This document shows positions 31,636-42,305 of a stretch of DNA of 64,000 nucleotides, one piece after another. The DNA is taken from contig NC_037275.1 in NCBI RefSeq assembly GCF_000002425.4, forward strand, positions 140,513-204,512, given 5' to 3'. Under the pieces are notes generated by a model. The model was not told the origin of the DNA. It made no database searches and worked only from the letters and a program-made list of their open reading frames with translations. The translations under genes were made by a program, and so were the position numbers. Numbering within the stretch: the first letter of the stretch is position 1; every line of letters begins with the position of its first letter. The stretch comes from Physcomitrium patens (taxonomy: Eukaryota > Streptophyta > Bryopsida > Funariales > Funariaceae).

Positions 31636-32690
31636 TTGAATTGTTCTATAGAAGGAAAGATTATGGATGCTATTCTCAATGGAAGTGAGAATAGATTTGT
31701 AACTATGGCAGATCTTCATGAACTTGTCAATACTCTAAGAGTAGAAATCTTACTTATTTCTAACGTGAATCATGTAAGTACTATGCCTACGCCTAGGGAA
31801 GAATTTCATAGTCTACGACAAGAAGTTGTGCAGTTGAAAGAAGCAATTAGATCAACATCACAACCAAATCCGGGGAGTTTTGCTTCTATAAGTATGATAG
31901 GGACAAGGATTAGTATGCCTGAGAAGTTTGATGGAATAAGATCAAAAATTTGAGGATTTTTGCAACTAGTCAAGCTCTATCTAAAATTACATCCTTTCCT
32001 ATATCTTGATGGATTTATCCAAGTTGGATTGATAGACACACTATTATCAGGAAGTGCTTTCTTTTAGTTTACACATTAATAGAAAAAGATTCATGACTCC
32101 TTTCTGATTTGAATTCATTCCTAGAAGTATTTATGGCCACATTTGGAAAAAATGATCAAGAACGAGTAGCAGAGACCAAGCTTTTATCTTTAAGATAAAG
32201 TTCATGATTAGCAACTACATATGCTACTGAATTCCAAAATCTTACTTGTAACGTGGATTAGATCGACAAAGTATTTATCAATCAATTTCAATATGGATTG
32301 AAGGATAGCGTCAAATATTTATTATTAACAATAATAAAAGTAAAATCTTTAGAATAATTTATTACTCAAGCTATTGCATGTGACAATCATTTATTTGAAA
32401 GGCATCACAAACAAAGATTTGGTTGCAAAGGAACAAATCAAGTAATAGCAACATCTCCCAAGTTTTCTGAAATGAATTCGTTAAAGCCAAAACCAATACA
32501 AATTGATATGATATATTTTTAACCTCTCACGAAGTAGAAAAAGTCTCGACATCATCAACAAGGATTGTATTTATATTGTAGAGAAGCTAAGCACACTTCT
32601 CAATATTGTCCATAGAAGAAACACAATTAAAAAATGAAGATCACAATTACCAAAGAAGATAATGTGTCAAAAAATAAGTTTTTTGAGCTA
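31636..32690 (+). pseudogene. Element C gag relic
   Basis: The open part (31636-31953) has a helical N-terminus (EFHSLRQEVVQLKEAIRS) and MPEKFDGIRSKI, the start of the capsid fold. Across stops it continues GFLQLVKLYLKLHPFLYLDG, LLSGSAF, VFMATFGKND, AETKLLSLRQSS, TYATEFQNL, INQFQYGLKD and a degraded knuckle LYCREAKHTSQYC (about 32565-32605). This is the layout of chromovirus/Ty3 gag. Many stops, mostly where Arg, Trp or Gln would fit. Confidence 0.8.
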
Positions 32691-32701
32691 CAATAGGGAT
32701 T

Positions 32702-33286
32702 GTGCGAATAGAATCATATGCAACATCTAGTAAAGGTCCTATCTTCTCTTTAAATCCCTCATTTTGTTTTAGGATAGAAGTATATTTAGAACCTAATAAT
32801 CACAAAGTCTTTGCTTTGTTAGATTCAAGAGCCTTAGCATGTTTTATAGACAAAGATTTTACCAAAAATAAAAAAATATCTTTACTGAAGAAAGTTAAAT
32901 CCGTACATATAGAAGTCATAGATGATTATTCGTTATCTTTTGGAAATATTATCCATAAAACTATTTCTTTAGATATAGCAATTAAAGATCATAAAAATAT
33001 AGTAGTATTTAATGTAATAAAATCTTCTTCTAATCTGATTATTTTAGGATTATCATGGCTAAAAAAATATAACCTACAAATAGATTGGATTTCTTGTAAC
33101 CTTAACTTTTTTGATAGTATAATCCAAGATCGCATTAATAAAGTAGAAGTACATAAGTTTAATATGTCCAAACCTTTACTATTAGGTGTAAAAGCTTTCA
33201 TGCATGCTACAAAAGAAGGATCATCTTTTGCTATATATGCTATACCCATATCTAATGGTGAAACAATGTCAAGTGATATTCCTTAG
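32702..33286 (+). pseudogene. Element C protease region
   Basis: A 194-codon frame: VYLEPNNHKVFALLDSRALA, with DSR in place of the retropepsin DSG, then CFIDKDFTKNKKI, and NLIILGLSWLKKYNLQIDW, the typical second motif preceding RT. The D-S-G to D-S-R change would abolish activity. It leads into RT with one stop at 33284-33286. Confidence 0.8.
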
Positions 33287-34230
33287 CAATATCAAGAATT
33301 TCAAGATATTTTTGAAGTGAAGAATGTAGATATTATTTTCAAACATTGACCTTATGATTGTTCAATTGATTTGCAAGAAGGAGCTCAACCACCATTTGGA
33401 CCAATCTATAGCTTATTGCAGAATGAATTGGTTGCATTAAAGCAATACATTGATAAAAATTTGGCAAAGAACTTCATACGCCATTCTAAATCTCCAACCG
33501 GGGCTCTTAACTTATTTATGAAGATAAAAGATAGATCTTTGTGAATGTGTGTAGATTATTGAGGACTCAAGAAGATCACCATTAAAAATAGGTATCCTTT
33601 GCCTTTGATTTTATGACTTCTTGATCAACTCAATCAAGCAAAGATCTATACCAAAATAGATCTACAAAGAGCATACAACTTAATTCGTATCAAAGAAGGA
33701 TATGAATAGAAGATTTCTTTTCAAACTAGAGATGGACATTTTGAATGTAATGTCATGCTTTTTGGACTCACAAATGCACTAGCTGCTTTTCAACATCTTA
33801 TAAATGATGTTTTTTGTGAGTTTTTAGATGATTTTGTTGTTTGTTATTTAGACGATATTCTAAATATTCTAAGAACACAAAAGAACATAAGCTTCATATT
33901 CATCGCCTATTACAGAAACTTAGAGATGTAGGATTATATGCCAAGTTGAAAAATTGTGTATTTCACACTACTCAAGTTGACTTTTTAGGATATATCATTT
34001 TCAACAAAGGCTTTATGATGGATCCCAAGAAGGTTCAAACTATCATAGATTGAAAGATTCCAAAAACAATACGAGATGTGTAATGCTTTTTGGACTTTGC
34101 TAATTGCTATCAAATCTTTATCGAGAATATTTCTCAAGTTGTAGCTCTACTTACACATTTGACTTATAAAGAAAAACTTGAGTAGAATAAAGAAGTAGAA
34201 GTAGTATTTGATGCTTCAAAGAAGGAATTT
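33287..34230 (+). pseudogene. Element C reverse transcriptase
   Basis: Frames separated by scattered stops encode [74 protein letters not shown] (motif A), [20 protein letters not shown] (motif B), [10 protein letters not shown] (YLDD, motif C) and VDFLGYIIFNKGFMMDPKKV. Good conservation of the core despite at least five stops. Confidence 0.85.
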
Positions 34231-34640
34231 ATTTCTATATCAATCTTATATTATGTTAACTTTTTTAAGGCATTTTTTATGAAAACAGACGTGTCAAATA
34301 TTGCTATAGATGTTATGTTGTCACAAATGGGAACAGATAGCAAACTCCATCCAATAACTTTTCATTCAAAGAAATTTTTAACAACCGAGATTAATTATGA
34401 AATCCATGACAAAGAGCTCCTTACAATCGTGGATTCATTTCAAAAATGGCATCATTATCTAGAAGGCACCTCAAGCCCAGTTATCGTATATATAGACCAC
34501 AAGAACCTTGATTACTTCAAATCAGCACATGTCTTGAATCATCATCAAGTCCGTTGGAGCATGTCTTTATCTCAATTCAATTTCAAGGTTACTTATCGAA
34601 CCAAAAAACAATAAGGTCTATCAGATGTTCTTTCTACACA
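34231..34640 (+). pseudogene. Element C RNase H
   Basis: Open 34279-34614: FMKTDVSNIAIDVMLSQMG (catalytic Asp), LHPITFHSKKFLTTEINYEI, HDKELLTIVDSFQKWHHYLE (catalytic Glu), VIVYIDHKNLDYFKSAHVLN (catalytic Asp) and WSMSLSQFNFKVTYR. Nearly intact; ends at TAA where the family continues into the integrase linker. Confidence 0.85.
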
Positions 34641-34859
34641 TTCTTAACTTACACCAAAACAAAGAGATGCATCTTTTGATCAACAAAGATCAATTCTCTT
34701 GAAGCTTGAGCATTTTCATCTTTAAGCTATAAAATCAACATTGACTGTTGATTCAATATTTATAAAGCAAATTCAATCAAGCATGTCCTCTGATCTTCTT
34801 GTTTAGAATATCAAGGATATTTCCTCTAAGCCTCATGATACTTCTAAGTTTGAATTCAA

Positions 34860-35626
34860 AAATAATCTATTATATTTTGAAAGATGCCTATAAGTTTTAG
34901 AAGGTGAAGCTTGATTACGTGTTCTTCAAGCTCGTCATGACTTTCCAGCAATAAGATATTTTGGATACAATAAAACTTTGGAACTAATATCCAGGGATTT
35001 TTGGTGGTTGCAAATGTGGAAAGCAATCAAAGTTTTTGTACAATCTTGTGATATTTGCTCAAGATCAAAAACTCATTGTCATCAACCTTACAGATTTCTT
35101 CAGCTATTACCCATTCCAGAACAACCATGGTCTTTTGTATCCATGGGTTTCATCATGGATCTTTCAATCTCAGATGACTCTATATTTGTGATAGTAGATC
35201 ATTTTACCAAGATGATACATTTTGTACCATGTACAAAATCTATCAAAAGTGAAGAAAAAACTAAGGTTTTTATTCACAATATCTATCGCTATCATAGATT
35301 GGTAAAGAATATTATAACGAATAGGAGGACTCAATTTATATCAAGATTTTAGAGAATCCTATTCAATTTTTTAAAGGTGGATATAAAGCTTTCTTCAACT
35401 TTTTATCTTCAAACTAATGGACAAACGGAACGGATAAATGAAGTTTTATAGTAGTATTTGAGATATACCATCAACAATCATTAAGATGATTGGAAAATTC
35501 TTTTATCATTGGCAGAGTTTGCATATAATAATTCAGTACATTCTTCTACTTAACGAACACCTTTCTTTACCAATTATGGTTATCATCCATATTACTTTTG
35601 ACTTTTTAAAAGTTGATAATCTTATG
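34860..35626 (+). pseudogene. Element C integrase, N-terminal and core
   Basis: A zinc-binding remnant (ARHDFPAIRYFGYNKTLELI-like, then SCDICSRSKTHCHQPYRFLQ) and the DDE core: PWSFVSMGFIMDLSISDDSI with FVIVDHFTKMIHFVPCTKSI (first Asp in the MGF/MDL region), KNIITNRRTQFISRF (second Asp replaced), LQTNGQTERIN (Glu region), DDWKILLSLAEFAYNNSVHS and NYGYHP. Terminated by B2 sequence at about 35627. The region up to the chromodomain is partly deleted. Confidence 0.85.
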
Positions 35627-36492
35627 GCAAAGTCATCTTGGATGTTAGAAACAGTGGCAAATTCCAGTGCCAATATTCAAGGTCAGTTAATATCACCCGA
35701 CTAGCGTCATCAAACCAAGTACCCTCCGTACCAATGAGACAACCAAGATCATTTTCCAACCCTATATGAAACAAGTCTAATAGATATGTACCGGTGGAGA
35801 CACCCAATATGCGTGATGGAGGTGCAAAAAGATCAGTTAGTCATTTTTATTACAAACAGGTTGGTCATTATGCCAATGAATGTTTCAATCTCAAAGCCAG
35901 TGATGATTACGCGCTAGTATGAAGGAATTGCAAGCAATAGAGGCATACTTATTAGCAATATAATGCTTTGTCTAATTTCAATAAACAAGATTAGCAGATC
36001 CAAAGCCAAGGAAAAATTTAGGAGATAAATCAAGGTCCTCAAGATTCTCCGATAAATTGGGTGGAGAGAGTCCGAGCCATTCTTGTCAAGAGTCGGAAAA
36101 AGGAAAAAGGACCAATTTAATATTCGAGTGAGTGTGATGTAAAGGGCCAATTTGACCCAATTATGGATCCAATCCAGGTCTTGGTATGGGCCTCTTACCC
36201 AGTATGAGACTTGACTGTTTTCTAAAATAAAATAATAATAAAAATAAAAATAAAATAAAAAATAAAAACTAACAAATAACAAAAAACTTTGTACTTATAA
36301 TATCTTAAAGTTATTAAAAATATTATTTCTAAGTACTTTGTATTGAGATTAAGCTTTTATATTGAAATCCAAAATAATTGTATTTAGATGGTTGAAATCC
36401 ACTAGCCTACTCGGATACTTACAAAACATTGATTTATCTTCCATAGCCTCATATCTGGTGCATTCTCAAATAAGATAGCATGTTATACGACA
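35627..36492 (+). repeat. B2 5' LTR (truncated, internally deleted)
   Basis: From TCATCTTGGATGTTAGAAAC (matching 42369) to ATACGACA at 36492. It contains the zinc-knuckle-like stretch (FYYKQVGHYANECFNLK) and AINWVERVRAILVK-like codons, then jumps from GAGACTTGACTG near 36210 to sequence equivalent to about 43780 in the 3' LTR, an internal deletion of roughly 0.8 kb. Confidence 0.8.
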
Positions 36493-36496
36493 TAAG

Positions 36497-36517
36497 TGGT
36501 AAACCCGATGTGAAAGC
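36497..36517 (+). promoter_or_regulatory. B2 primer binding site
   Basis: TGGTAAACCCGATGTGAAAG four bases after the LTR end, matching the B1 site with three changes. Confidence 0.65.
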
Positions 36518-36604
36518 TTGAGGTAGAAGGTATTGAATTTTGTTTGATTTTATTTTATTTTATAGAGAAGAAGAATAAAATTTTTGAAGGATCTTTAGAA
36601 AGAG

Positions 36605-37470
36605 CTTAAAGTGGAGCTTCAAGTGGAGCTTCTTTTAAAAGACAAGGTATGTACATGGATCCATCCATTGCTAGTATGTTTCAAGCCTTATCATTATCTA
36701 TGCAGCAACAACAAAACAATAATCGTAAAGAAGCTTTAGCAACCAAAGCTTTGCAAGCAGTGGTCAATAAAATTGACCAATTTGATGGAAGGGATATTTC
36801 AAAGTATTTAAGATGTTATTTTTGGAAAATAGAATTAAATAGGATTTCTAAGAAGAAGATGGTTGAATTATTTGGACTAGCTATAATATCGAAGATAAGA
36901 GAATACATTACCTCAATTATCGAGCATTATGGAAATTCATCGGAGATTTTTTCACATGCATTAAAAGATAAATGTTTCTTAGAGGACTTTGATCGTGTTA
37001 CTAAGAAACTATTTCTACAATAGATTGAGCGGCCTAATAAGAATTTTCAAGCAATAGAGCTACTAAAGAAATTTGAGAGGCAGTACTTTCAATTATCGAA
37101 GGTAGAAAAATTGACATTAGAGCCGAACAAGGTTGAATTATTTCTTCAAGCTGTTGATGGAGAATTACAAGAAAAATTAGAGTTGCTTCTTGAAAACAAG
37201 GAAGAAGATGAAGGATTGACAAAAAAGAGAAAGGAAGAAGGATAGGAGTAATATTCTAAAAGTAATACAAGCACCTAAAATTTCAATACATACAACACAA
37301 CCGACAATGCCTACTATTCAACCTTTGATATCTTTATCAAAAAAAGAGACATGGAAATTAAAGAAATTATACGTAGAATGCAAGATCTTCAAATCAAATT
37401 GACAAGATTCGAAGAAAATACTTCTACAAATAATTTGAAGAATATTTCAAAACAAAGGAATGTACAAAGA
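36605..37470 (+). pseudogene. B2 gag, capsid part
   Basis: The frame from 36649 (MDPSIASMFQALSLSMQQQQ, KIDQFDGRDISKYLRCYFWK, YGNSSEIFSHALKDKCFLED) reaches TAG at 37021 where B1 has TGG (LFLGW). It continues IERPNKNFQAIELLKKFER, LTLEPNKVELFLQAVDGEL, then a small deletion near 37220 relative to B1 (LTTKWKNVEDAVE is lost) shifts the frame. Parallel to B1 14169-15077. Confidence 0.85.
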
Positions 37471-38904
37471 TGTATCTAGTGTGATGACGTTTCACATACT
37501 AAAAAGGATTGTAGTCAATTTAATAATATGATATAGCAAAGAGTTATTTACTGGAAAGATGGAAAGATAGCATTAAAGGATACAAAGGATCTTCTTCAAA
37601 CCAATTTTGGCAAAGAATGTATGAGATTATTGATTCAAGATTATTTAATAGAATATGAAATAGCAATACGAGAGAGTGTAAGTTATGGCACTAGAGTAGA
37701 TGATGACTTTGGTAGAAGTATGAAAACTAGTGAATTTTAGGCTTCTACCATTTCTACAATACAAAAGGAAAAAATTCCTCGAGAAGTGTTATTAAGGACT
37801 GCAGTTGCAATACAAGGTACAACAGGTTGAGAAGATCCTGTTGAGTCTCTTTTAGTTCATGCATATATTACTAAGAGCCAACATGAAGCTTTGATAGAAG
37901 AAAAGAGATGAGAAAATTTTGATGATACAAGAAAAGGAAATTCTTCTAAGAGGCAGACTCGAGAAAATGAGGCTCGTGAGGCGGTTTCACAAGAATTTTG
38001 TATAAAGGATACTTCAGTATTATTAGAAGAAAAAACAAATGAGACAAAAGATAAGAAAAAATCAATTGCTTATAAGCTACTTTCCAATATTGAAGCAACA
38101 ACAAATTTAAAAGGGGTGCTGGAAGAACGTATATTAAATACTAAGGTGGATTTCACATTGAAAGAGATTTTGGAAATTGCAAAGAAGGAGTTTCATGATG
38201 TTATCATTGACAGCATTAAGCAAAAGAGGCAATTAATGAGCAAAGCTTGAATGAGTCATGCTATTAATGTAGAATTATATAAAGATGAAGAAGAGATTGA
38301 TAATGGTTACAAGCAATCAACAAATGAAAAGAATGGATATAATCAATGAATACATTTTGAAGATTATAGTGATAAGAAAATGGAAGCTTCAAGCCATTAT
38401 ACTCGAAAACATTGGACAAGAAAAACTACTAAAGTATTAGTAAAAACAAGACATATAGAAGAACCAATTGTTGCTTTAGTTGACCATGGTTCTGAAATAA
38501 ATCTTATGTCTAAGAATCTTTATAAGAAGCGGAAATGGCCAATTGATATGAAACATGGATGGATAATATAAGGAGCTAATAACACGCGAGGAAAATTATA
38601 TGGAGCTTGTTCAAATGTCAAAATTTGGATTGGAAATATTGCAATAGAACAACATTTCTTTGTTCAAGATACAACGTCTTATCTATTGATTTTAGGACAA
38701 TCTTATATTACAACAACATGGATGGAAACAAAATTACTTGATGATGGTTCTGCTTATGCAAGGATACGTAGTGAAGATGAAAAGAAAGATGTATAATATC
38801 TGACAATATCTCCTAATCATGAACACAATCAAGATAGGTTGAGAGAGAAACCATTGCCAAGGGTTCTTGAAGGATTTAAAGATTTTGGAGAAATACCACT
38901 ATAA
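37471..38904 (+). pseudogene. B2 nucleocapsid part and protease
   Basis: A zinc knuckle with one stop (CI*CDDVSHTKKDC; B1 has CIWC, so TGG became TAG), the charged linker (DPVESLLVHAYITKSQHEAL, SIAYKLLSNIEATTNLKGVL), protease ALVDHGSEINLMSKNLYKKR and ILGQSYITTTWMETK. The frame ends at TAA 38902-38904, at the same codon as B1 (CTA TAA versus CTG TAA). Scattered stops replace Trp, Arg and Gly codons. Confidence 0.85.
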
Positions 38905-40500
38905 AGCAGAATTATGGAGGTACAAAAGAGCAAGTACTCTCGTGAGATGAAGGTGTTTATGAAAAAAATGGATATATGAAGATTTTAGGTATTTATGAAG
39001 AAAATGGATAGGAGGATTCTTTAGAATTAATTACATCTATTGAGTTAGGAGATAATGATAAGATTGTAGACATTCATTCGAAGGAGGTGTATTCTATACT
39101 TGAATCTTTTCAAGCACCAAAAGTTATTATAGAGACAAAATATAAAAAAATAAAACTTGTTGCGGGACCTTTACTAGAAGATTCTAAGGAAAAAATAAAA
39201 GAAGCATCAAAAAAAGAGAGTTTAAGAGATACAAAGAAGATTAGACATCAGTTTATCAAGGAGACTTTTGAAGAATTGAAGATTGGATATGATAGTTCTT
39301 TATTTCTAACAGAAATTTAGTATTTTAAAAAAATATTTGCAAAACGAGATAAATCATTTGCCTTTGAGTCTCGTGAAATAGGATGTGTAGATCTTAATAC
39401 TGTTGTTCCTATGGCTATCTTTATAGTACTTCATTTGCTTTGGAACTTAAGGCCAATTCCCATACAGAAGACACATTTACCTAAATTGGTGGAATTATTG
39501 AAAGAAAAGATGCGAATGAAAATTTTGGAGCCTTCTTTTGCTCCATATTTTAGTCGTTGGTTTATGGTGCCTAAGAAAAATGGATCGTTATATTTTATTG
39601 AAGATATACAATTAATGAATGCAGTAACTACAAGAAATACAGATATAGGACTTTTAATAGATGAGTTTGTAAAAGCGTTTGCAGGAAGGATAATTTATTC
39701 AATGGGTGATTTATATTCGGATTATGATCAATTTCAACTTGTGCATGGGAGTAGAGATCTAACAACAATGAGAACACTACTTGGATTACTTAAAATGTGT
39801 ACTCTCTCTCAAGGTGCTACTAACTCAATTGTACATATGATAAATGGGATGAATAAGGTATTAAGAGACTTTATTCCTAAAAAAACTATGCTCTTTTTAG
39901 ATGATGTTCCTATCAAAAGATATAAAGAAGGAGAAAAAAATGAAACTTTAAATGAGAGGGGGTGTCACAAATATGTTGTTGATCATATCCAAGATTATGA
40001 AAAGATTTTAACTCAACTTGAAAACGCTCATCTTATACTTTCAGGAACAAAATCTACATTTAGAATGTAAGAAGTTCTTATTATTGGACATTTGTATGGA
40101 TTTTATGGGAGAAAGCCAAATCCAAGCAAAGTTGATGCAATTGGAAGGATGAAGGAATCATGTGACTTTTTAATAGAAGTACGCAAGTTTTTAAGAGCTT
40201 ATGTATTTTATCATATATGGATTTTTCATTATGCTCATATAGCAGATCCATTGTATGAATTATTACGTAAGGGTTATCCATTTAAATGGAAAAAAAAGCA
40301 CACGAAAGCAATGCAAAAGCCAAAGGTGTTATTAGTGACACCTCTTATTTTAAGAAAAATTGATTATGACTGTAATAGACAAGTAATTTTTACTGTGGAT
40401 ACTAGTCCTATTGCTATTGGATGGGATGTGAGTCAAGATGATTCAAGTGGGAATAGATTTGCAGTTCGATTTGGAACTAAAGTTTTAAGTACCTATTAAC
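38880..40500 (+). pseudogene. B2 reverse transcriptase and start of RNase H
   Basis: The frame opens at 38880 right after a TAA and overlaps the protease frame by 25 nt, in the same -1 (+2) relation as B1. Its N-terminal part NYGGTKEQVLS then DEGVYEKNGYMKILGIYEEN aligns with B1 DYGGTKEEVFSRDEG. Core motifs: YFSRWFMVPKKNGSLYFIED, YSMGDLYSDYDQFQL, LSQGATNSIVHMINGMNKVL, MLFLDDVPIKRYKEG. TGTAA at 40067-40070 interrupts; then GRKPNPSKVDAIGRMKESCD, VFYHIWIFHYAHIADPLYEL and VIFTVDTSPIAIGWDVSQDD (RNase H start). Confidence 0.85.
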
Positions 40501-41100
40501 GTGCATATTCACAAGTCAAAAAAAAACTTTGGAAAGTTGTTTCGACTATAAAAGCTAAAAGAAATTATTTGATTGGTGTAGCAGTAATAATTGAAATGGA
40601 TTGCTTGCCATTGTATAGAATGATTACTAATTATTCAACGCTGAATATTACAATGTTAAAATGGATTTATAATAAGTCATTAAATCCGAAATTTAAGCAT
40701 GTTGTCGAAAAACATAATTTAGTAGAAGACATGCTATTTCAAGGAAGATATGAAAGAGAAGACAAAATAGTTGAAGACATTGATGATGTTGGGTCAAAAT
40801 TCTATTCAATATCAAATCTTAACAAAGAAGACAAGCTATTTCTTAAAGAAAATTATGAAAGAAAATTATTGGATATTGATCATTACTTGAATACCTTGAC
40901 TAAGCAAAAAAATTGGTCTACAAAAAAATTTAAACAAATAAGAAAAAAAATATATAGATTTTTGCTTCAAGAAGGATTTTTATGGAAGAAACCAAAGAAA
41001 AGAATTGAAATACCACAAAGAGTGATAGACAATAAGGAAGAAAAACAAAAATTACTTAAGGGGTTTTATGATAGTTTATGGGCAGGACAGAGGAATTTGG
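40501..41100 (+). pseudogene. B2 RNase H end and linker
   Basis: Keeps the part deleted in B1: AYSQVKKKLWKVVSTIKAKR, NYLIGVAVIIEMDCLPLYRM, then KSLNPKFKHVVEKHNLVEDM and a 120-residue linker (LNKEDKLFLKENYERKLLDI, FLLQEGFLWKKPKKRIEIPQ) reaching the integrase zinc domain (KGFYDSLWAGQRN). A frameshift at about 41090 ends the open frame. Confidence 0.8.
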
Positions 41101-42243
41101 AGTACTTTTGCTAAGCTTAAGGAATGATATTGGTGGAGAAATATGTATCGAGATGTGCTCTTATTTGTAGAATCATGTAAAATTTGTCAAGCGTATTCTA
41201 ATATACGACATCGAGATGGTCTTCATCCTACATACCCTCTAGTTATTCATTTTAAATAGATTGTTGATTTGGTTATTATGCCAATTAGATTATGGCAAAT
41301 GAAATATTTGGTCTTAGATGGTGAAGATTTATCAAATCAAGTAGAAGGAAGAGCATTGAAAACAAAAACTACAAAAGGATTTTGTAGATTTTTGCTTGAA
41401 GATGTTATTTGCCACTACGGATATGTAGGAAAAATCACTACAAAACATAGAGAATTAAATACAGAAGAAGCTTGTGAATTCTTTGAAACTTGTGGAATTA
41501 AACTATCACTGATTACTGCTTATAATCTTGAAAGAAATGTAAAAAGTGAGCATGGTCACCCGCTGATTGTGAAAGCATTAGTTAAAGGTTTTGATGGAAA
41601 GGTTAGAGAATGGCCACGACTTTTGTCATTTGCATTATGGGCTGATCGAACAACTCATAGCTCAGTAACAAGATATATGCCTATTGAGCTTATGACAGGC
41701 CAAAAATCAATTATGCCAATTGAAGAAAAAATACCTACTTAGAATGTGCTACCATCGAAAGATGGATTGACAAGAGAAGAACTTCTATCTATTAGAATTC
41801 AATAATTAGAGCAAAGATCAGAAGATGTACAAATAACATTAGAAAGGTTAAAAAGAGCGAGGTTACAAAACAAGACACGATTTGAAAAGCAACATTAATT
41901 AAAGCCTAAAGCAATTGAAGAAGGTGATTGGATTTTAGTCTATGATAGTAACTTGGACAATCAACACAGTGCTTCAAGGAAGTTTTCTAAATGATGGTTT
42001 GAACCGTATATAGTAAAAACTCTTCATAATAATGCAACTTACTCATTGCGCGAGTTACATGGAATAAGGTTAAAAATACCAATTGTAGGGAAGCGAGTAA
42101 AAATATTTAAACAAAGATATATAAAAATAAATATAGAAGACATTGGTGAAGATATAGATATTCGTCAACAAGAAGATGAATTTGACATGGATAGCAAAAA
42201 TGATGAAGAGGATTTGGACGAAGACTTGAAGAACGTATTATGA
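41080..42243 (+). pseudogene. B2 integrase
   Basis: Zinc-domain end (ESCKICQAYSNIRHRD), then core in one open piece 41269-41742: YLVLDGEDLSNQVEGRALKT, GKITTKHRELNTEEACEFFE (second Asp lost: DRG in B1 reads KHR), ITAYNLERNVKSEHGHPLIV (Glu region), LWADRTTHSSVTRYMPIELM. After stops: RLKRARLQNKTRFEKQH, WFEPYIVKTLHNNATYSLRE, and an acidic tail (DEFDMDSKNDEEDLDEDLKN) before the PPT. Same architecture as B1. Confidence 0.85.
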
Positions 42244-42293
42244 ATCAAACAACAACTAGGTTATTTGGTACATACCATAGGATGCTTAGGTTT

Positions 42294-42305
42294 AGAGGGG
42301 TTGGA
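42294..42305 (+). promoter_or_regulatory. B2 polypurine tract
   Basis: AGAGGGGTTGGA directly before the LTR start TGTCATG; B1 has AAAGGGGGTGGA. Confidence 0.8.

Noticed and set aside
35914..36282. 122-codon minus-strand frame rich in Phe/Tyr
   Set aside because: Antisense of the B2 5' LTR and its poly-(AATAA) run; a near copy occurs at 42650-42886 in the 3' LTR for the same reason.
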